Below, in pieces: positions 1 through 13,065 of a stretch of DNA of 64,000 nt. How positions within the stretch are numbered: position 1 is the stretch's first letter; each line of letters opens with the position of its first letter. The DNA comes from Larimichthys crocea (Eukaryota; Chordata; Actinopteri; Sciaenidae), in assembly GCF_000972845.2 (NCBI RefSeq), contig NC_040013.1, positions 5,696,550 to 5,760,549 on the forward strand. The letters run 5' to 3'. A program made the translations under genes and the position numbers. The notes below the pieces were generated by a model. That model did not search any database and had not been told where the DNA came from. It saw nothing but the letters and a program-made list of their open reading frames with translations.

Positions 1-160
1 TCTCTGACGTGTCAGCACCCTGCCGGCCATGTTGTTCACCTTCACACTGTTTCTCTCTGCTCGCTGGGAAACCTGTTCACACACAAAACGTGTACACTTT
101 TGCATATGTATGTGGCTGTATGTGCGCGCGTGTGTTTGTTAGAGTCTGACTTTGTGTCTC

Positions 161-195
<35 letters not shown>

Positions 196-196
196 G
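161..196. repeat. (TG)n microsatellite
   Basis: An almost pure TG dinucleotide run interrupted by one TTTG step. It creates spurious Cys/Val-rich reading frames on the + strand and Thr/His-rich frames on the - strand. Confidence 0.95.
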
Positions 197-1496
197 AGTT
201 TGCCAGTCAGACAAGTGGAAGGTCAAGTACTTATGGCTGCTTTCTCCCCCCCCTCCTCCCTTCTTCCTTCTCCCAGAGAGAAACCAGCTTGTGCCAGATG
301 TCCTGTTAACAACCACCCCTCGGTCCTTCCTGACTTCTCCTCCATTTCTCTGTCTTTTCATCCTGCGTTTCCTCATTTAATTAACTTCTTCATCCAGTAA
401 AACGCTGTGACAAGGACCCTGCTGCCCGTATTCTGGCTTCTCACACATTAATGAACACATACACTGATCCGAATGTCCCCTCCCTCTTGTCCACAACAGG
501 AAGTGGGTTTTATGATGGTCATTTTACGCCATAAACACATCTACGCACCTCTAGACCTCTCTTATCTGTTTGTCCCTGACAGCTTTAGTGCAGTGATGCT
601 TAGGCTAATGCTGCCATACGTGACTATACACATTCAACTTTGACCCTGAGTTCATGATTTGTCTCGCCATCTTCAGGCTATTGTGCTTTAACTGATTACT
701 GGAATCAAATGAATATATAGTTTTGTAGGACTGAATTATATAATAGTTTTATAATCATTATTTCATGATACTGCCTTTACACTGCACATAATTGCTTTAT
801 AAGTCACGTAAGCAAAAGTAGTGAAGGTCTAAGGGATTTTCTTATAAATGTAATTTTCACTCTCATACAGAATTCAGGATATTTTATTTGATGATAAATG
901 AAAGGTCTGTTCAAATGTTGCAGAGTAGATCTTTGACCACATTTGAATATATACTGTATGTAGACAGTCAATAAAAGCATGAATAATGTGCTGTTAAAGG
1001 GTAGAAATACACGACATACTGTAGAAATACTCCCCCAAATTGGTGTACAGTAAAATTACATTTAAATAAAATTCAGGTCAAGGCATCAAAGCCACAGATG
1101 GAGAGGTCAGAGATGCAGATCCAGCCACTGGCATGAGAAGCCATGAGGTAATGGAGGTCGTGTCTGAGCTACTTTACTCTTATGTCATAATCTGCCTGGC
1201 CCCTGGCCAATCCACCTCCTCCCCTTTTGGGCTTAATAGATATCAGAGAAACTGATCTGTGCATGCGCTGCACTGATGTTGCAATGCATTATGAAATGAC
1301 ATTTCTCTTCTGTGAGTATCTGTCAGGAGTGGCTTTGAAAGAAATGTGTCATTGCAGCCTTGACAACAAGGTGGCACTCTGCACTAAGACAAATCCCCCG
1401 AGGCCTTTCTACCCCCCAGAGGACACCTTTACCCAGAGAGAAACTGAGGGAAACAAGGAGAGGCAGAGGCACTGACAAACAGAGAAGGGAAAGATT

Positions 1497-1520
1497 GAGA
1501 GAGAGAGAGAGAGAGAGAGA
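1497..1520. repeat. (GA)n microsatellite
   Basis: A pure GA run of 12 units inside a purine-rich stretch that starts near 1430. Confidence 0.95.
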
Positions 1521-2223
1521 CCTGTGTTTCTATGTCTGTGTATACACATATACAAAGACGCCGTCTCTCCAAACACTCGGGCTGTGATTTGACTTAGTGG
1601 CTTTGGCATCTGCCCTAACCTGTGTGCATGTGTCCACCGGTGTGCATGCATGTGTGTGTATAAAGGGTGTAATGTAATTATAATATGAAGAGCACACAGT
1701 AACAATTATCCTATGTTTAAGGAAACCCAGATTTAGCGGGCTCATCTATCAGAGGCATACCAATTGGGAATGCTTTCTCTCACATAACCTTTTAAATGTG
1801 TGTTTATTGAGTGAGCCACACTTATATTAAGTGTGACGTCTTATTGTCTGAAATGTAATCGCATCAAGTGGAAAATAGTAAAACAACCGAGCTCGGGCTG
1901 GAGACACAAATGAAGCAACCGAAATTGACATTTTTTTAAGAGAAGGGACCTTCTAATGATATTCATAGAAGACTTTTTTTATTCAAAGCTAAATTTTGAA
2001 GGTTTCAGAAAAGCCTTGATAGAGTTTAAAAGAGTAAAAAAAAGTGTGTGTGAGTGTCCCTGATGTGTGTGTGTGTGTGTGTTTGCAGCATGTCACTTCC
2101 TATCCTCTAAAGAGAGTCCAGGTAGCGGTGTGTGATGGTGCTTTTTCTCACTGGAAAGAGATCACTGGCAAGTACGCCCAGAGCCATCTGCACCAGACCT
2201 CAGACTGCAACATCTGTGATACT

Positions 2224-2250
2224 CACACACACACACACACACACACACAC
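2224..2250. repeat. (CA)n microsatellite
   Basis: A pure CA run followed by an imperfect CA tail to about 2263. Confidence 0.95.
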
Positions 2251-4229
2251 ATGCACACGCACACTGGGCCCGTCACCATCCCATGAGGAGTATACACTTC
2301 TGTCACACTGCTGTGATGTAGCTGTCATATACAGAGCATATGGCACTAACACTCCCCCCCACCCCCAAACCTTAAGGTCCAACGTCAGATGTGATAAGGT
2401 ATGTAGAATTAGTCTCAATTCTTCTCCGTAATAAAGGGTAGTTATTCACATTATGCTGAGGTCACTCTCATAACAACTGTCAAATTAGGGCGCATTTTGA
2501 TTTGATTGCCCAACTACGTGCAGGGAGAGTAAATGATGAGTGATTTTCAGCCTGCAGTTCAATAAAGGCTGATTTGTAATGGCTACGTTGAGTTTAGTCG
2601 ATGTTTCGAGGTCATTTCAAAACTTGTTCTCCCACGCTTGGCATTATTATGGTACGTCGTATACGAGAATGCAGCTGATAACAGACGCGCGGAGGAATTT
2701 CTGTCGTATTTAAAATCAGCGACTGACTAAATGCAGCCACAGTGTCTGAACTGCTTGTATAGGTGAATGTAAGTCAAATAACATGTAATTTCCCACATTG
2801 GTTATGTTTTGAGTTCTGCCTTTGTTTTGTTTGTTTTTTTCATTTTACGTATACAGAATATATCAGCCTTCTAGGTACGATGCGTGCAAATCATGTCGAG
2901 AATCTGACCTAAAAAATATACACAAGCCAAACTCTTGGGCCAGCACACATCAAGGTTTCAACTTCAGCCTGACAATGTTTATTTCATCAAACTTTTACAA
3001 TGTAAGCTCTGTTGAATAGTCAGAGCCGTGGCCTTTTACATGATTTTCATTACCGCTGTTGAAATCTATTTTTCTTTTTTGTCAGTTTGTTTTTTGGCGT
3101 CGGCCCGCCTGCATTACCCCATGAAGTATCAAAAACCTTCTGTGCATATTACATGTAAATATTGTGTATCCTTCACTTGACTGTTATAGTATTTGTGTGC
3201 GTGTGTAGTAGATTGTACAGTAGGCTGTCAGACAGAGACTAATCACCTCGCCGTAGTGGTGATTGCACATTCGAGGGCTAATTTCTCTGTTGCTTTAAGG
3301 GCTGATTTGACTATTACCAAGATCCATTGTTAGACTTTTCCACTATTTAACTGTGATCACTATTATTAGGACATCAGCTGCTAATGAATAAAGAGGTTTT
3401 GATTGTTCTCTTGACTCAAATACGACTAGAACTGTAGCAGCAAGAGAAAGTATTGTTGCCTTCTCAATGCCTACTTTTATGAGCTATAATTTGATTGTAC
3501 AACTGTTTTCCCTGTTTGCCGTTTAGATTTTCTGCCTCTTTTTAATCTCTTGGTGGACTTTATTAGCCGTTAGAATTCAATAACTCTTCTGTATCCTTGT
3601 ATTACATACTCACAGGCTATCTTTCATTAATTAGTTTTCTTATTTAACCACAAAAAAAGTCTCTAGCAGGGATGTCTGAATCGAGTTTCTGTTACTTATC
3701 TTGGTCAGAGTCATTTAATATTGAATATCTGTCCAAGTCCCAATCTTATATTTATAGCTTACATAACACAGCTTCACATTGCACGTTTAAATAGAGCATT
3801 TAAATATGGTTACATTAAAATGAGGGTAGTTAGGGCTCAGTTTAGATTTGATATGTTTAATGGCTGAGCAGCCTGGCATAAAGAAACTACAGCCTGCATC
3901 GCAGCAGGTACCACACAGTGTTTTATACCCTGTAGTGAGTTTTTTTAGACTGTATATCCATGAAGAGAGCAGTGAAAGTCTGGATCTGTTGTGGCCGTAA
4001 AGTCTGGGAGTTGGGGACAGCCTCTCTTCATCCACAGCATGAACAAAATCCATAAGTTCAGATAGAGTTTTTGGCCAAACAGAAGTACGTGTGATATGTC
4101 GCTGGTATAGACGCACAGCAACAAACCACAAACTCTCAGTGCTTATCATTAATTGAAACTTCCGGCTGTGGTTTGTTTATTGCTAGGAATAAGTTGTTAA
4201 TGCAGCACAATGATGTGTTTCTGGCAGCT

Positions 4230-4400
4230 GGTGCACCTGGCAGTAAAGGTCCACGAATGGATCAAGTTTTATGTAGATGATGCCAATCAATTAAAAATAA
4301 AATCCCTTAATTGGCTCTGACACCGATGCTGTACATCAACCCAGGAAATCCCTTTTCACCTGTCCAAATTCTTGACTTTGCTTTTTTTACCCACCTTTCC
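4230..4400. promoter_or_regulatory. Candidate conserved non-coding element
   Basis: A microsatellite-free block with an E-box-like CAGCTG, paired homeodomain-type cores (CAATTAAAA, TTAATTGG) and no open frame. The mix of compact motifs and complex sequence resembles vertebrate developmental enhancers. This is inference from composition; conservation was not tested. Confidence 0.3.
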
Positions 4401-6834
4401 CATCTGTGTATTTGATAGGTAGGGGGTCCAATCCTGACTCACTGTTTACCACTTCACCTCCCTTTTTCCCCTCCTTCTCCTCCTGCTCTCCTCACCCTCC
4501 CCCTTCTTCGCCCCCCCGCCTCCTCCTCCTCCTCCGAGTGAAAGTGCTGATTGCTTTAAAAGACCATACAGACACGTTGGCAGCCATTATCTATGGTTAG
4601 AGAGGACCAAGTAGAGAGCCAGGCCTTTTATCCCCGACGACTCAGCTCCCTCCCACCACCCCCACCTCCCCCCTGCTGGTTTGTGTATGTCAAAGCTTCG
4701 TAATTTGGCCCAACGTATGGCCCAGTGAGCCACAGTTAATGAGGGGCTGTTTGAGAGTTAAACGCACATGAATAATCATCGGGGAGCTGGAGCTACAGAG
4801 AAAAAAAAAAAGAGAGTGAGAGAGATTCAGATATCAACACATGCAGAGCAGGTCGAGGGACTGAGTGATCAGAGACAGACACATGGTATGGTGACTGTGC
4901 TCCAGGCCTGGTCAAAATGTTCAGTGCAAACAGCCACGTTTGAGCATACACACATCTATGGGTACACATATTAACGCAGTGATATCTATGTGCCTTTGTA
5001 TAGCAGCATGTGTACATGTTTGGAGAAAGTTGCATTTCACCTTATCGCTTCACTTCAGGTTTCCTCAAACAGAAAAAATATGAAACGCAAAAGAGCATTA
5101 AATAATTCACACACAAAAAATAACAACTAATGCCAGCGCTACAGAATTAGCACTTTTGTTTCTGTGTTTTTTTTCCTCCCAGGGTAGAGCACGTGTGTCT
5201 GAAATGGACTTCCAGGAAAATCTAAATAAATAATATAAGCCTGATGTTTAGCAGTGCTGCCCTAGGATATGAGAATCCTCAGTGATGTAATTAGCTCTAT
5301 TGAATAGCTGGCGTGGTGGCTTTGGATGCTAAATGGCCTGTTGTTGACATGTTTGTGGGCTTGTCAGGTGTTTGCATGGCTCACCGTGGGTAGATGCGCC
5401 TAGTCCTCTCTATGGGAAGTAAACAGCACGTTCTATAGGGAACCAAGGACGATCTATACTATGTTCGAAGAGCATCTGCTTTGCTGTTTTTCATCTTAAA
5501 GTTGGTTTGATATGTTCAGTATGTTACTGTATGCTGATATATTTATCTTCTTTCAGTTGCCTACCATCTATAGTAAGTCAGCTGGATCAGAACTACAGAA
5601 TCAAGAGCCCAATACTGAGTCCACATATTATCCCATTGATTTAACACACTAATTAGACCATGGTGCAGGGGTGTTTAAACATGCAGGGATCCCAGTGTTC
5701 CAACAAAGACTCACTCTGCCCAGCACCAGCTATCAGGGAGAAGGAGTGTAATGGTAAAAGTCAAAACAGGGCCATTCATTTGCTCTTGTTGAGCTAAGTG
5801 CATTCTTGGCTCACAGTCGGGGGGCATCACACCAGACTGTGCGGCTAAAGCCAGAGAGCCCATTTGTGGAGGCAAATGTCACCATGTCACACCGCCCCGC
5901 ATCTCTGCATCTTTCTCTCTCTGGCTGGTACCCTGCCGTGCCCTTCAGCTGTAACTCTTTCTCTGTGTGTTTACATCTGTTTCTCCTTCTTTTCCCCTCT
6001 CTCTCTATTTCAACCCCTTGTCTCGCTCTCAAGCCCCCTCATCACGTCCATGTTTCTGTCTTTCAAAAATCACTACTTACCACTGAAGCGTTCTCTTTTT
6101 CCACATTGTATCTGCCTCGGCTGCCCTTCCAAATGTTACCCTCACAGCTTAGCTTGTGTTGTGTCTACCTCTTTCCATTTCTCTTCTGGCACTGCCTTTC
6201 TCTTGCCAGTCATCATTCAGCCTCAGCTGAACTGTAAAAGTGGCTAGCTTTTTCATAACACTGCACTCTGTCTCACCCTTTAGTCTCCTATGTCCTCCCT
6301 CCCTTTTCTCCTTCAAGTCGGCCGGTGGACATTTTCTGGTGTGTTTATAACAGAGAAGCCGAAGCTTAACTGAAGGAGAGTGATCAAGGCAAAGATGGAG
6401 AGTGATCTCCTTTATCCCTACCATCCCTCATTCCTTCTTTTCTCCCCTTGCTCTTCCTCCCTCCCTCCCTTGTGTGTCACGGAGACTGTTTCATCTTTCC
6501 GGTGCCTGTTTGCATTGCAACCAGAGCGCGCCCCACGGTTTGCATGTTGCCACTCTATCACAAAACCAAACAGAGAGTGTGTGCTCTCGGCCCGGCAAAA
6601 TGTTTTATAAGGCAGTAACCGCGTGTGTGGAGCTGCCAAGATAATGAATAGGCGACGCAGCTCATGCATGCTAATGTTATGTTGTAAGCAGTTTTGTTGA
6701 CAAGTGCTAATACTTCTTTCATACTATCATCAAAAGCAGCTAATACAACAGCCATTACTCCATAGCACTCCATGCAAGACATGATGGATTGTGACCTTAA
6801 TATAGGTTAGCCGAGTTTTGAAAGTTAAACAACC
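4401..6834. other. Gene-free stretch, pyrimidine-rich in parts
   Basis: Contains CT/CCT-rich tracts (4440-4535, 5905-6060, 6280-6480) and an adenine-rich tract at 4799-4812. A block around 4738-4795 has TAATGAG and GAATAATCATC and could be a further conserved element. The long frames at 5806-6247 are artefacts of the pyrimidine tract. Confidence 0.55.
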
Positions 6835-7335
6835 TGCAATAAATCACGGAATTATTACAATGCGCTTTAATTGGTTAAGGACTGTTTATTTCCTAAAGAG
6901 GTAGGAAAAATTGGGTTTCTGCACTTTTTAATTTGCAAAGTGCATTTTCATTACAAATGGCAGTTTAATATTACCCTCCTTTGTCATGCAAAATACGCAA
7001 CACACTGGCAATCTATTAATTGGACAAAAATGCGGTGCCAGCGTAAATCCTCCTCCTCTCTCACTCTGTCGTCCCCCCACCCCTCTCTCCACCTCTCGGG
7101 TGGTAAGAGCTGGTAACATCTATCAGAACCAAGAGACCAGGCAAAGACAAAGTTAAACACTCTCCCTCACTCCATGCCCGTCCTTATCCGCTGATGAAAA
7201 CACGGCGACGAACCGGCGTATAAATAAACGCAAAATAAAAAATGACAGGCCATTGTCTGCTCAATGCCAGTGGCTTATTAAGAGACAGTAAATATGAGGG
7301 ACATGCTCGGTAATTATGCCTGCCCCCTGTTGGTT
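6835..7335. promoter_or_regulatory. Candidate conserved non-coding element cluster
   Basis: Two AT-rich, high-complexity blocks (6835-7045 and 7200-7335) surround a short CT tract. They contain a forkhead-like TGTTTATTT (about 6884), homeodomain cores (TTTAATTGG, CTATTAATTGG, GGTAATTATG), a TALE-type TGACAGG and a SOX-type CCATTGT. No coding potential is visible. The motif density and lack of repeats suggest a transcriptional enhancer; whether it is conserved is untested. Confidence 0.4.
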
Positions 7336-10300
7336 TTGGATTTCAGATCTTCTTTACAGCAGTCACACATGATTCATACAGTAGTGCATGAAGCTGCTGC
7401 TTCTATTTTCCCCGCATTCACAAAAATCTATAAACTATAAGCAATTAACATGCTTCAATTGAGTTAGGATCAGAGTATAACTGGCATTTTATACACACAT
7501 ACCGCCATACCACAAACGTTTTCTTTCTGCAACTTGTTTTACTTGTGTGTTTTTGACTCTACCATGCATGATCAATCTACATTTGAGGAGAAATTCATCC
7601 TGAAACATTTCATCAAAACAGCTATTGTTAACATTACATCTATGTTTTGATGGCGTCCTTTGTCATCTAAAGAGACATGAACACTGCACTGAAACATCTA
7701 AAACACCAAGTAACATTTTGACTGCTAGTCTATCAGAATTCAAAATGAATTTTATATTGATGAACTAATGGACAGAACTGCTTTCACCTTTTTTTACTAT
7801 TTGATTGAGGCCTTTTTATGAGAATCACAATTTTCCTTTTAGATTCCTTTTGATCTGTTTTTTCATCAGTGTATATTCTGTTAGAAACATTTCTTTTCTG
7901 CCAGCTGAAGCATTGCAGTCACAGAGTTTCCTTTGGTTTCAATGTTGGTGGTCAGAGATTATGAGCTTACTCCCCTTGTGTGTGCTCTTTGTAAGTGATT
8001 ATCAACATGTAAGGGCTAAATGTGAAGATGTGAAAATTCAACACGAGCTACATTAGAATCACAGTGAAATCTCTAGTTTAACAAATCACTGTGTAAAGAG
8101 TCATTTGTGGGTTAAAAGCTGATTATTTTTTTCTGTTCGTTTGAATGAAGTTCACATATGGGTTAAAATGATGTGAATCTTGAAAACTGAACCTAGAGTG
8201 GCGTATGACTCCCCGATGGCAGCGTTACGACACGTTGCCAGCTGGTTTTGACAGGGTGCCACCCAGACATGTCACCGTGCTGTCCTGTGTCTCTAACCCC
8301 AGCCAACACACACACACACGCACGTACGCGTCACACAACTCACGACTTGCACACACACTCTATATCCCCCCGAGGCCATCACTCACCCGTCATTCTCCGA
8401 TGCCTCATAGACCAATCAGGCGCCGTCTCATGAGACGCAGTGTCACACATTTAAGGATGCATGACAAAGTGCTCCTTGATTTCCCAGTGGCCACTGTCTA
8501 CAGCCTGCTCCCACTTCTTAACACACACAAGCGTATACACACACACACACACACATATATGCTCGCACCCACAACACTGTTTTATATGTGAGTGTCAAAG
8601 GCTATTACGTCAGCAGTAGGTGAGATGATGGGAGTTTGGCTGTGTCTCAGGTCCATTTGCAGCTGTTAAAGGCAGTGAGAGAAAAGTTAATATATATCAT
8701 TTACATGCCAAATTAAAAGACTTTAAATGAAGGCAGTAACTCTCTAATCAAAACTTCTGAGCGACCGTAACACTCAGCACTTTTTCTCTCCACTATACAT
8801 CCTAGTTACAGTGTAATGCAGCAAACAAGGCCAGCCGCTGGGCACTAAAAGCATGTGGTTTAGACTCATATAAAATGTGAGGCCATAACCACCCAGTCAC
8901 CAGGCTATTTTGGACTTCTCTTGGTTTAGCTTTGCACCCCGATTCATTCTGCAGCAGGGAAACATCCATGGCCCACCAGTACGCCCCCACCGATGGAGAG
9001 ACGCTTTTCTTTGATGTTGACATTTTCAAACAAGGAAAAAGCTCTGTGGTTGACCTGTGTTCTCGCTCTCTCTCTCTCTCCCCCTGTGTTTTTCCTTGTG
9101 TGTTTTTCTCTCTTTCTATTACGTTTTCCTCTCTCATGTGTGTATATTGCGTTGAGCGAGGCTAAATGACGGGGCCTGTGAGGTACTGCAAAATGCTTTC
9201 GCTATTACAATAGAGAGAGAAAGGAATTAGTAATAGCAGTAGTCTGTTCAAGTTGTTCGGGTCTCAAAGTTACCTCTAGATGACCCACAAAAACTGTGAT
9301 TTTGTTCAAGGAAAAGGACCCATTACTCAAGCCATTGTGGCTGTGCACTCATATGAAACAAGGCGGAGAGGGTGGGGGGTAAAGGCGAGGAAAGGTATAG
9401 CACCAAAGCTCAATCGCAAACGTAGCTTTTATGCTGGATGAAAGCAGAGCTTCAATTGGCGAGAGCTTTCAGGGTCCTGTGTATGGGTTGCATTGAAGAA
9501 AGGCATACAGTAATGTTACAAAGCCATTTGTGCCACACTTTGCACAATTACAGCCTTTTCTCTAAAAATGCGTTGTTTATAATAGGTGACTGAGACAGCG
9601 ATTGCACCGGAGTAGCTTTGAAGCCCGGGAGCTCTGTGGAGAGTCGACACAATGCACCAAACATGTGAGAATGAAGAAGAAGAGCATAATCTTCATAAAC
9701 CAACAGCGAATCACCATTTAACCGGCATTGTGTGTAGTGTGTATAATAATCATGAATAATACTGTTTATATGCGAGTGGTTTTTAAATCTTTGTATTTGT
9801 GCAGATGTGTTTGTGCAGGAGTGTCTCAGGTTTTGCCTTTGTCAGAAGAAGCCCAAAGTGTAGTGACACAGGGGTCCGTCCTTGCACCAAACTCCTCTAT
9901 CAATCCCACGCATTCAGTGTTTTCTATCGTGAAAGGGGCAACCACGGCCTGATGTTCTGACACCAGCCGCTGCGGATTCAACTATCTTTTTAGCCAGCTA
10001 TGTGAAACCGGAATTGTTTGTGACACAATGCCCGCACTTATACAAAAACCAACACAGTCTTAGGCTTACAAAGAGATAAATCAGTCATAAATCAATTTAC
10101 CAAACCGTATATTCTGAGCCGGCTTTTCAAAAAAGGCTCTGTTTTGGTAATAGAGTAATCCTTTTTAATAGAAAATACACACACCCACACTGTTCTTTTT
10201 ACAGTTTGATGGATTAGCTTTTCTGCTGAATTCCATGGATGACATCCCGGAGTGGAAATCCAGGTGTGGTGATCCTTTTACTTTATTTTTTTTTCACTGG

Positions 10301-10955
10301 GAGCTGGAAATTGCAGACTGGGTGGGTGATGTGCCATCAAAATGATGAGAGACAGAGAGCGAGAGAGAGAGAGAGAGAGGGAGAGATACAGCATAGGCAT
10401 GGTTGTATTCATGTTTTTCATTATAGTTGTTGAAATGTTTACTGTTAGTAACGTGTTCTTTACCGTCATTTGTTATATTTAAGTATATAAACTTGTCTTC
10501 TTTAATGAATATTAGAAAAAAAGTTTAGTTTCAGTGTTTTAACTAAATATCAGGCACCCTATTAACAACAATGTAGTGTGCCAGCCACTGTACTCTGTGT
10601 TCATATTTCCTTTTCTGAACGAGCTCCTCAGTCATGTAAGCAATAATGCTGCCACTCTAACATGACAGATCCTCATTCTACCAATTTACCAAAGAGGTGA
10701 AAAGTTGAAATGGTTCACAAAGACATCGTCCAACAATAGGATTCATCACCTCTCAGCTATTTGTCTTTCATCCTCCCTTTTCTGCTTTGCTTCACCTTAC
10801 CACTTCATCCTCTCTTTCCTGGATCCACGTCCACGGGTAGCTCAGGTGTGCTGCAGACAAAGGCGAGGAGAGTGCGAGTGAAGCCACTGTGACCACATCT
10901 ATTTATCTCCAGCCGCCTATGGCTAAAACACTGACTGTGGCCATTCAGCAACTCA
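7336..10955. other. Gene-free stretch
   Basis: No supportable exon. It contains CA-rich tracts (8302-8345, 8536-8556), CT tracts (9064-9082) and a GA microsatellite (10357-10380). A perfect 14-base palindrome, CGTCTCATGAGACG, is at 8424-8437. Complex blocks at 8810-9005 and 9390-9560 could be additional conserved elements. Confidence 0.55.
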
Positions 10956-10959
10956 CCGC

Positions 10960-11070
10960 TGTTTTCTTTAACCAATCGCAAGGCGTGACGTCGGAAAGTG
11001 AAAGTACCTGCAGCCCCGTTCCGCCCGGCCTCCGGCGTGACAGACAGGCCTGTCAGCAGGTGACATGAAA
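10960..11070. promoter_or_regulatory. Compact CCAAT / CRE / ISRE-like motif cluster
   Basis: Within about 50 bases there is a CCAAT box (10972-10976), a CRE-type TGACGTC (10986-10992) and a GAAAGTGAAAGT stretch (10994-11005) that fits the GAAANNGAAA interferon-regulatory-factor consensus. A GC-rich stretch with several CpGs follows. No exon with a convincing open frame is seen next to it, so it may be a distal element or an unrecognised promoter. Confidence 0.35.
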
Positions 11071-11459
11071 CACCTGGGTAGGAAAAAACAGCCGTCCCAA
11101 AAAAAAAAAAAACAGTGCTGCTTGCATGTTTTACTGCTTTCTGAATCAGCTATTTGTTGTTTTGTCTTTTCACGTTGGATTAGAGCCAATAAAGAGAATC
11201 AGGATGGCTGAACTCCACCGGCGGGTTCATCACTTTCCTGCTGCATCCTGAAGCAGGCTTACAACTCAACTGCACACAGCCGGATGTGTTCACTCCCCCA
11301 TGTGCTCCAGTACTGCATGCACATACGTGCACATGTCATAAGTGTGTGTAGGAGTCATACTGACTTACTTCGTATTCAGAGGAAAGACACTGCCGCCCAC
11401 GGAGACACCTTTTCACACACTTTACACCTAGAGAAGATCACTATCCTGAGGATTTATAG

Positions 11460-12060
11460 ATCCTAATAGACATTCCTTGCAGTGCCCTGGATGAGATGTC
11501 AGAATTGATGGCATGCAGACTTTTATTACCTGGTATGGTGTGTGTAATTAGGTTAAATAGATGGGGTTGGACACGCATGGTAAAGGCTACATTTCTCACC
11601 CCGGCTGGATTTATTGGCCACGCTCCGCTCTCCGAGGTCTGCTCTAATGCACTCATTTGCATGGGGGCACATGTAGCTGATGTGTGTATTACTGTTACGT
11701 CAACTGCTAAGCACAATGACAAGGGCCAGCTTATGAATAGTTTGGTTCAGTGGTTGGCAACGGCCCTGGCCCGCCAACTGCCTATTAGCTATGATATGAA
11801 AGCTGCCTGGCAAGTGTTAGATTGATACTTGACACGTCGAACAAAGCTCATTGTCATTGTAATTACTATACGTTGAGTCTTAATTTCATGGTCGTCCATA
11901 TTGCCAGCGTGATAGGGCTGTCTGTTACTTACATCTTCAGTAACAGCTGTCTATTCAGCCAGTGTATCCATCCGCCTTTCATATGTTCAACAGTCTCAGA
12001 AATAACGACTTCATAATGACTATAATCACCTCAGATGTAATTATAATGCATAGCCATTGG
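11460..12060. promoter_or_regulatory. Candidate conserved non-coding element (large)
   Basis: About 600 bases of complex, repeat-free sequence with homeodomain cores (GTAATTAGG, GTAATTACT), a POU octamer-like ATTTGCAT (near 11657), and TGACAAGG and TGTTACTTA motifs. It is open over about 110 codons on the + strand (11496-11825) but without splice context or protein-like composition, so I treat it as non-coding. It is among the strongest enhancer-like blocks in the window. Confidence 0.4.
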
Positions 12061-12833
12061 TACAATTAAACTGTATTTTCTGAAGAAACATATTAGTTTT
12101 TTTCCTTCCTCCAGATGTCCAATCAAGTGTAAATCACAGATAAACTAATAGTAGAGGACTATATGTGTTATGACCCGTTCATTGAATAGACTTTAAAAGG
12201 AATCACTTTATACCGGTTACTCTGTCATTTGCTGGAGGGTCCATCCCATCTGTCTGTTAAGGACAAGCTGATAATGAAGTGTATTTGATGAAGTAAGTTG
12301 ATAATGAGAGCTAGCCGGCCAGCGGTAATGACAGTGTAGGAGTAGAGACGGTGGCAGTAGCCTGCAGTGGTGGATGTTACTGTTCAGACTTTTCTGACCT
12401 TCACAGATTCCAGTTTCCCCTCCAATACCCATCATCAGATTGAATCATTGAGGAGGCGTGTGTGTGTGTGTGCGTGTACTTGTGCGTTCGTGGGAGTGTG
12501 TGTGTGCGTGCAAATATGGCAGGATGATCTCATTCACCAAGGTCTCCCCCTCCTAGTTTGGGGAGAGGGGGGGGACAAAAATAATCTTGCAAAGAGGGAC
12601 GTTCACATTCACACGCATTCATGCACACAACCCGCCTCTGACTCCAAGGCCATGGCAATTGGCTTGGAGCAGCTGAACCATGTTACTCCACACGCACGCA
12701 CGGACACACATGCGGGCTCAGACTCTCTTGAACCTGGTTACTCTCCTGTGCGTCAGGACGAACTCTGTAAGCCCGCCACTGGGATGTGGGGTGCGTAGCG
12801 AAGCAATTTGTCTAATATCTCCTGCACCCTCTC

Positions 12834-13065
12834 CCTCTCTCTCTCTCTCTCTCTCTCTGTCCATCTACCTGTATTTTTTCTTTCTCTCACATTCACACGC
12901 ACTATTTCTCCCCCTCATTCGCTCCCGCTCTCTTTTTTTATTCCACCTCCTTCCTCACACTCGACTACTACACGCTCACCACTTTCTTTCTTCCTGTTCC
13001 ACCCTTCCTCAGCCCCTTCCCCTCCTCCTCCTCTTCCACCCCCCCCTCCCCCCCCCCCCAACCCA
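12834..13065. repeat. (CT)n microsatellite and polypyrimidine tract
   Basis: A pure CT run (12834-12858) leads into about 200 bases of strongly strand-biased pyrimidine sequence, ending in CCT-rich and poly-C runs (13021-13062). It produces long spurious Ser/Leu/Pro frames. Such a mirror-like purine/pyrimidine tract could adopt triplex (H-DNA) structure, which is inference. Confidence 0.9.

Larger units (their letters stand above)
1..4229. other. Gene-free stretch with microsatellites
   Basis: I see no supportable coding exon here. The reading frames present run through TG, CA or GA repeats or lack splice context. The sequence is moderately AT-rich and non-repetitive between the microsatellites listed separately. 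It may be intergenic or part of a large intron of a gene extending left of the window. Confidence 0.6.

Noticed and set aside
77..400. Several open frames over the first TG repeat
   Set aside because: Their residues (runs of CVCVCV or THTHTH) come from the dinucleotide repeat; no splice or start context.
3787..4149. A 120-codon open frame on the minus strand
   Set aside because: No recognisable domain, no splice support and average AT-rich composition; consistent with chance.
5806..6247. Overlapping 143- and 127-codon frames on the plus strand
   Set aside because: Both run through a pyrimidine-rich tract that lacks stops by composition; Ser/Leu/Phe-rich without domains.
8424..8437. Perfect 14-base palindrome CGTCTCATGAGACG
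   Set aside because: Real but short; one such palindrome in 64 kb is not clearly unexpected and no partner motif was found.
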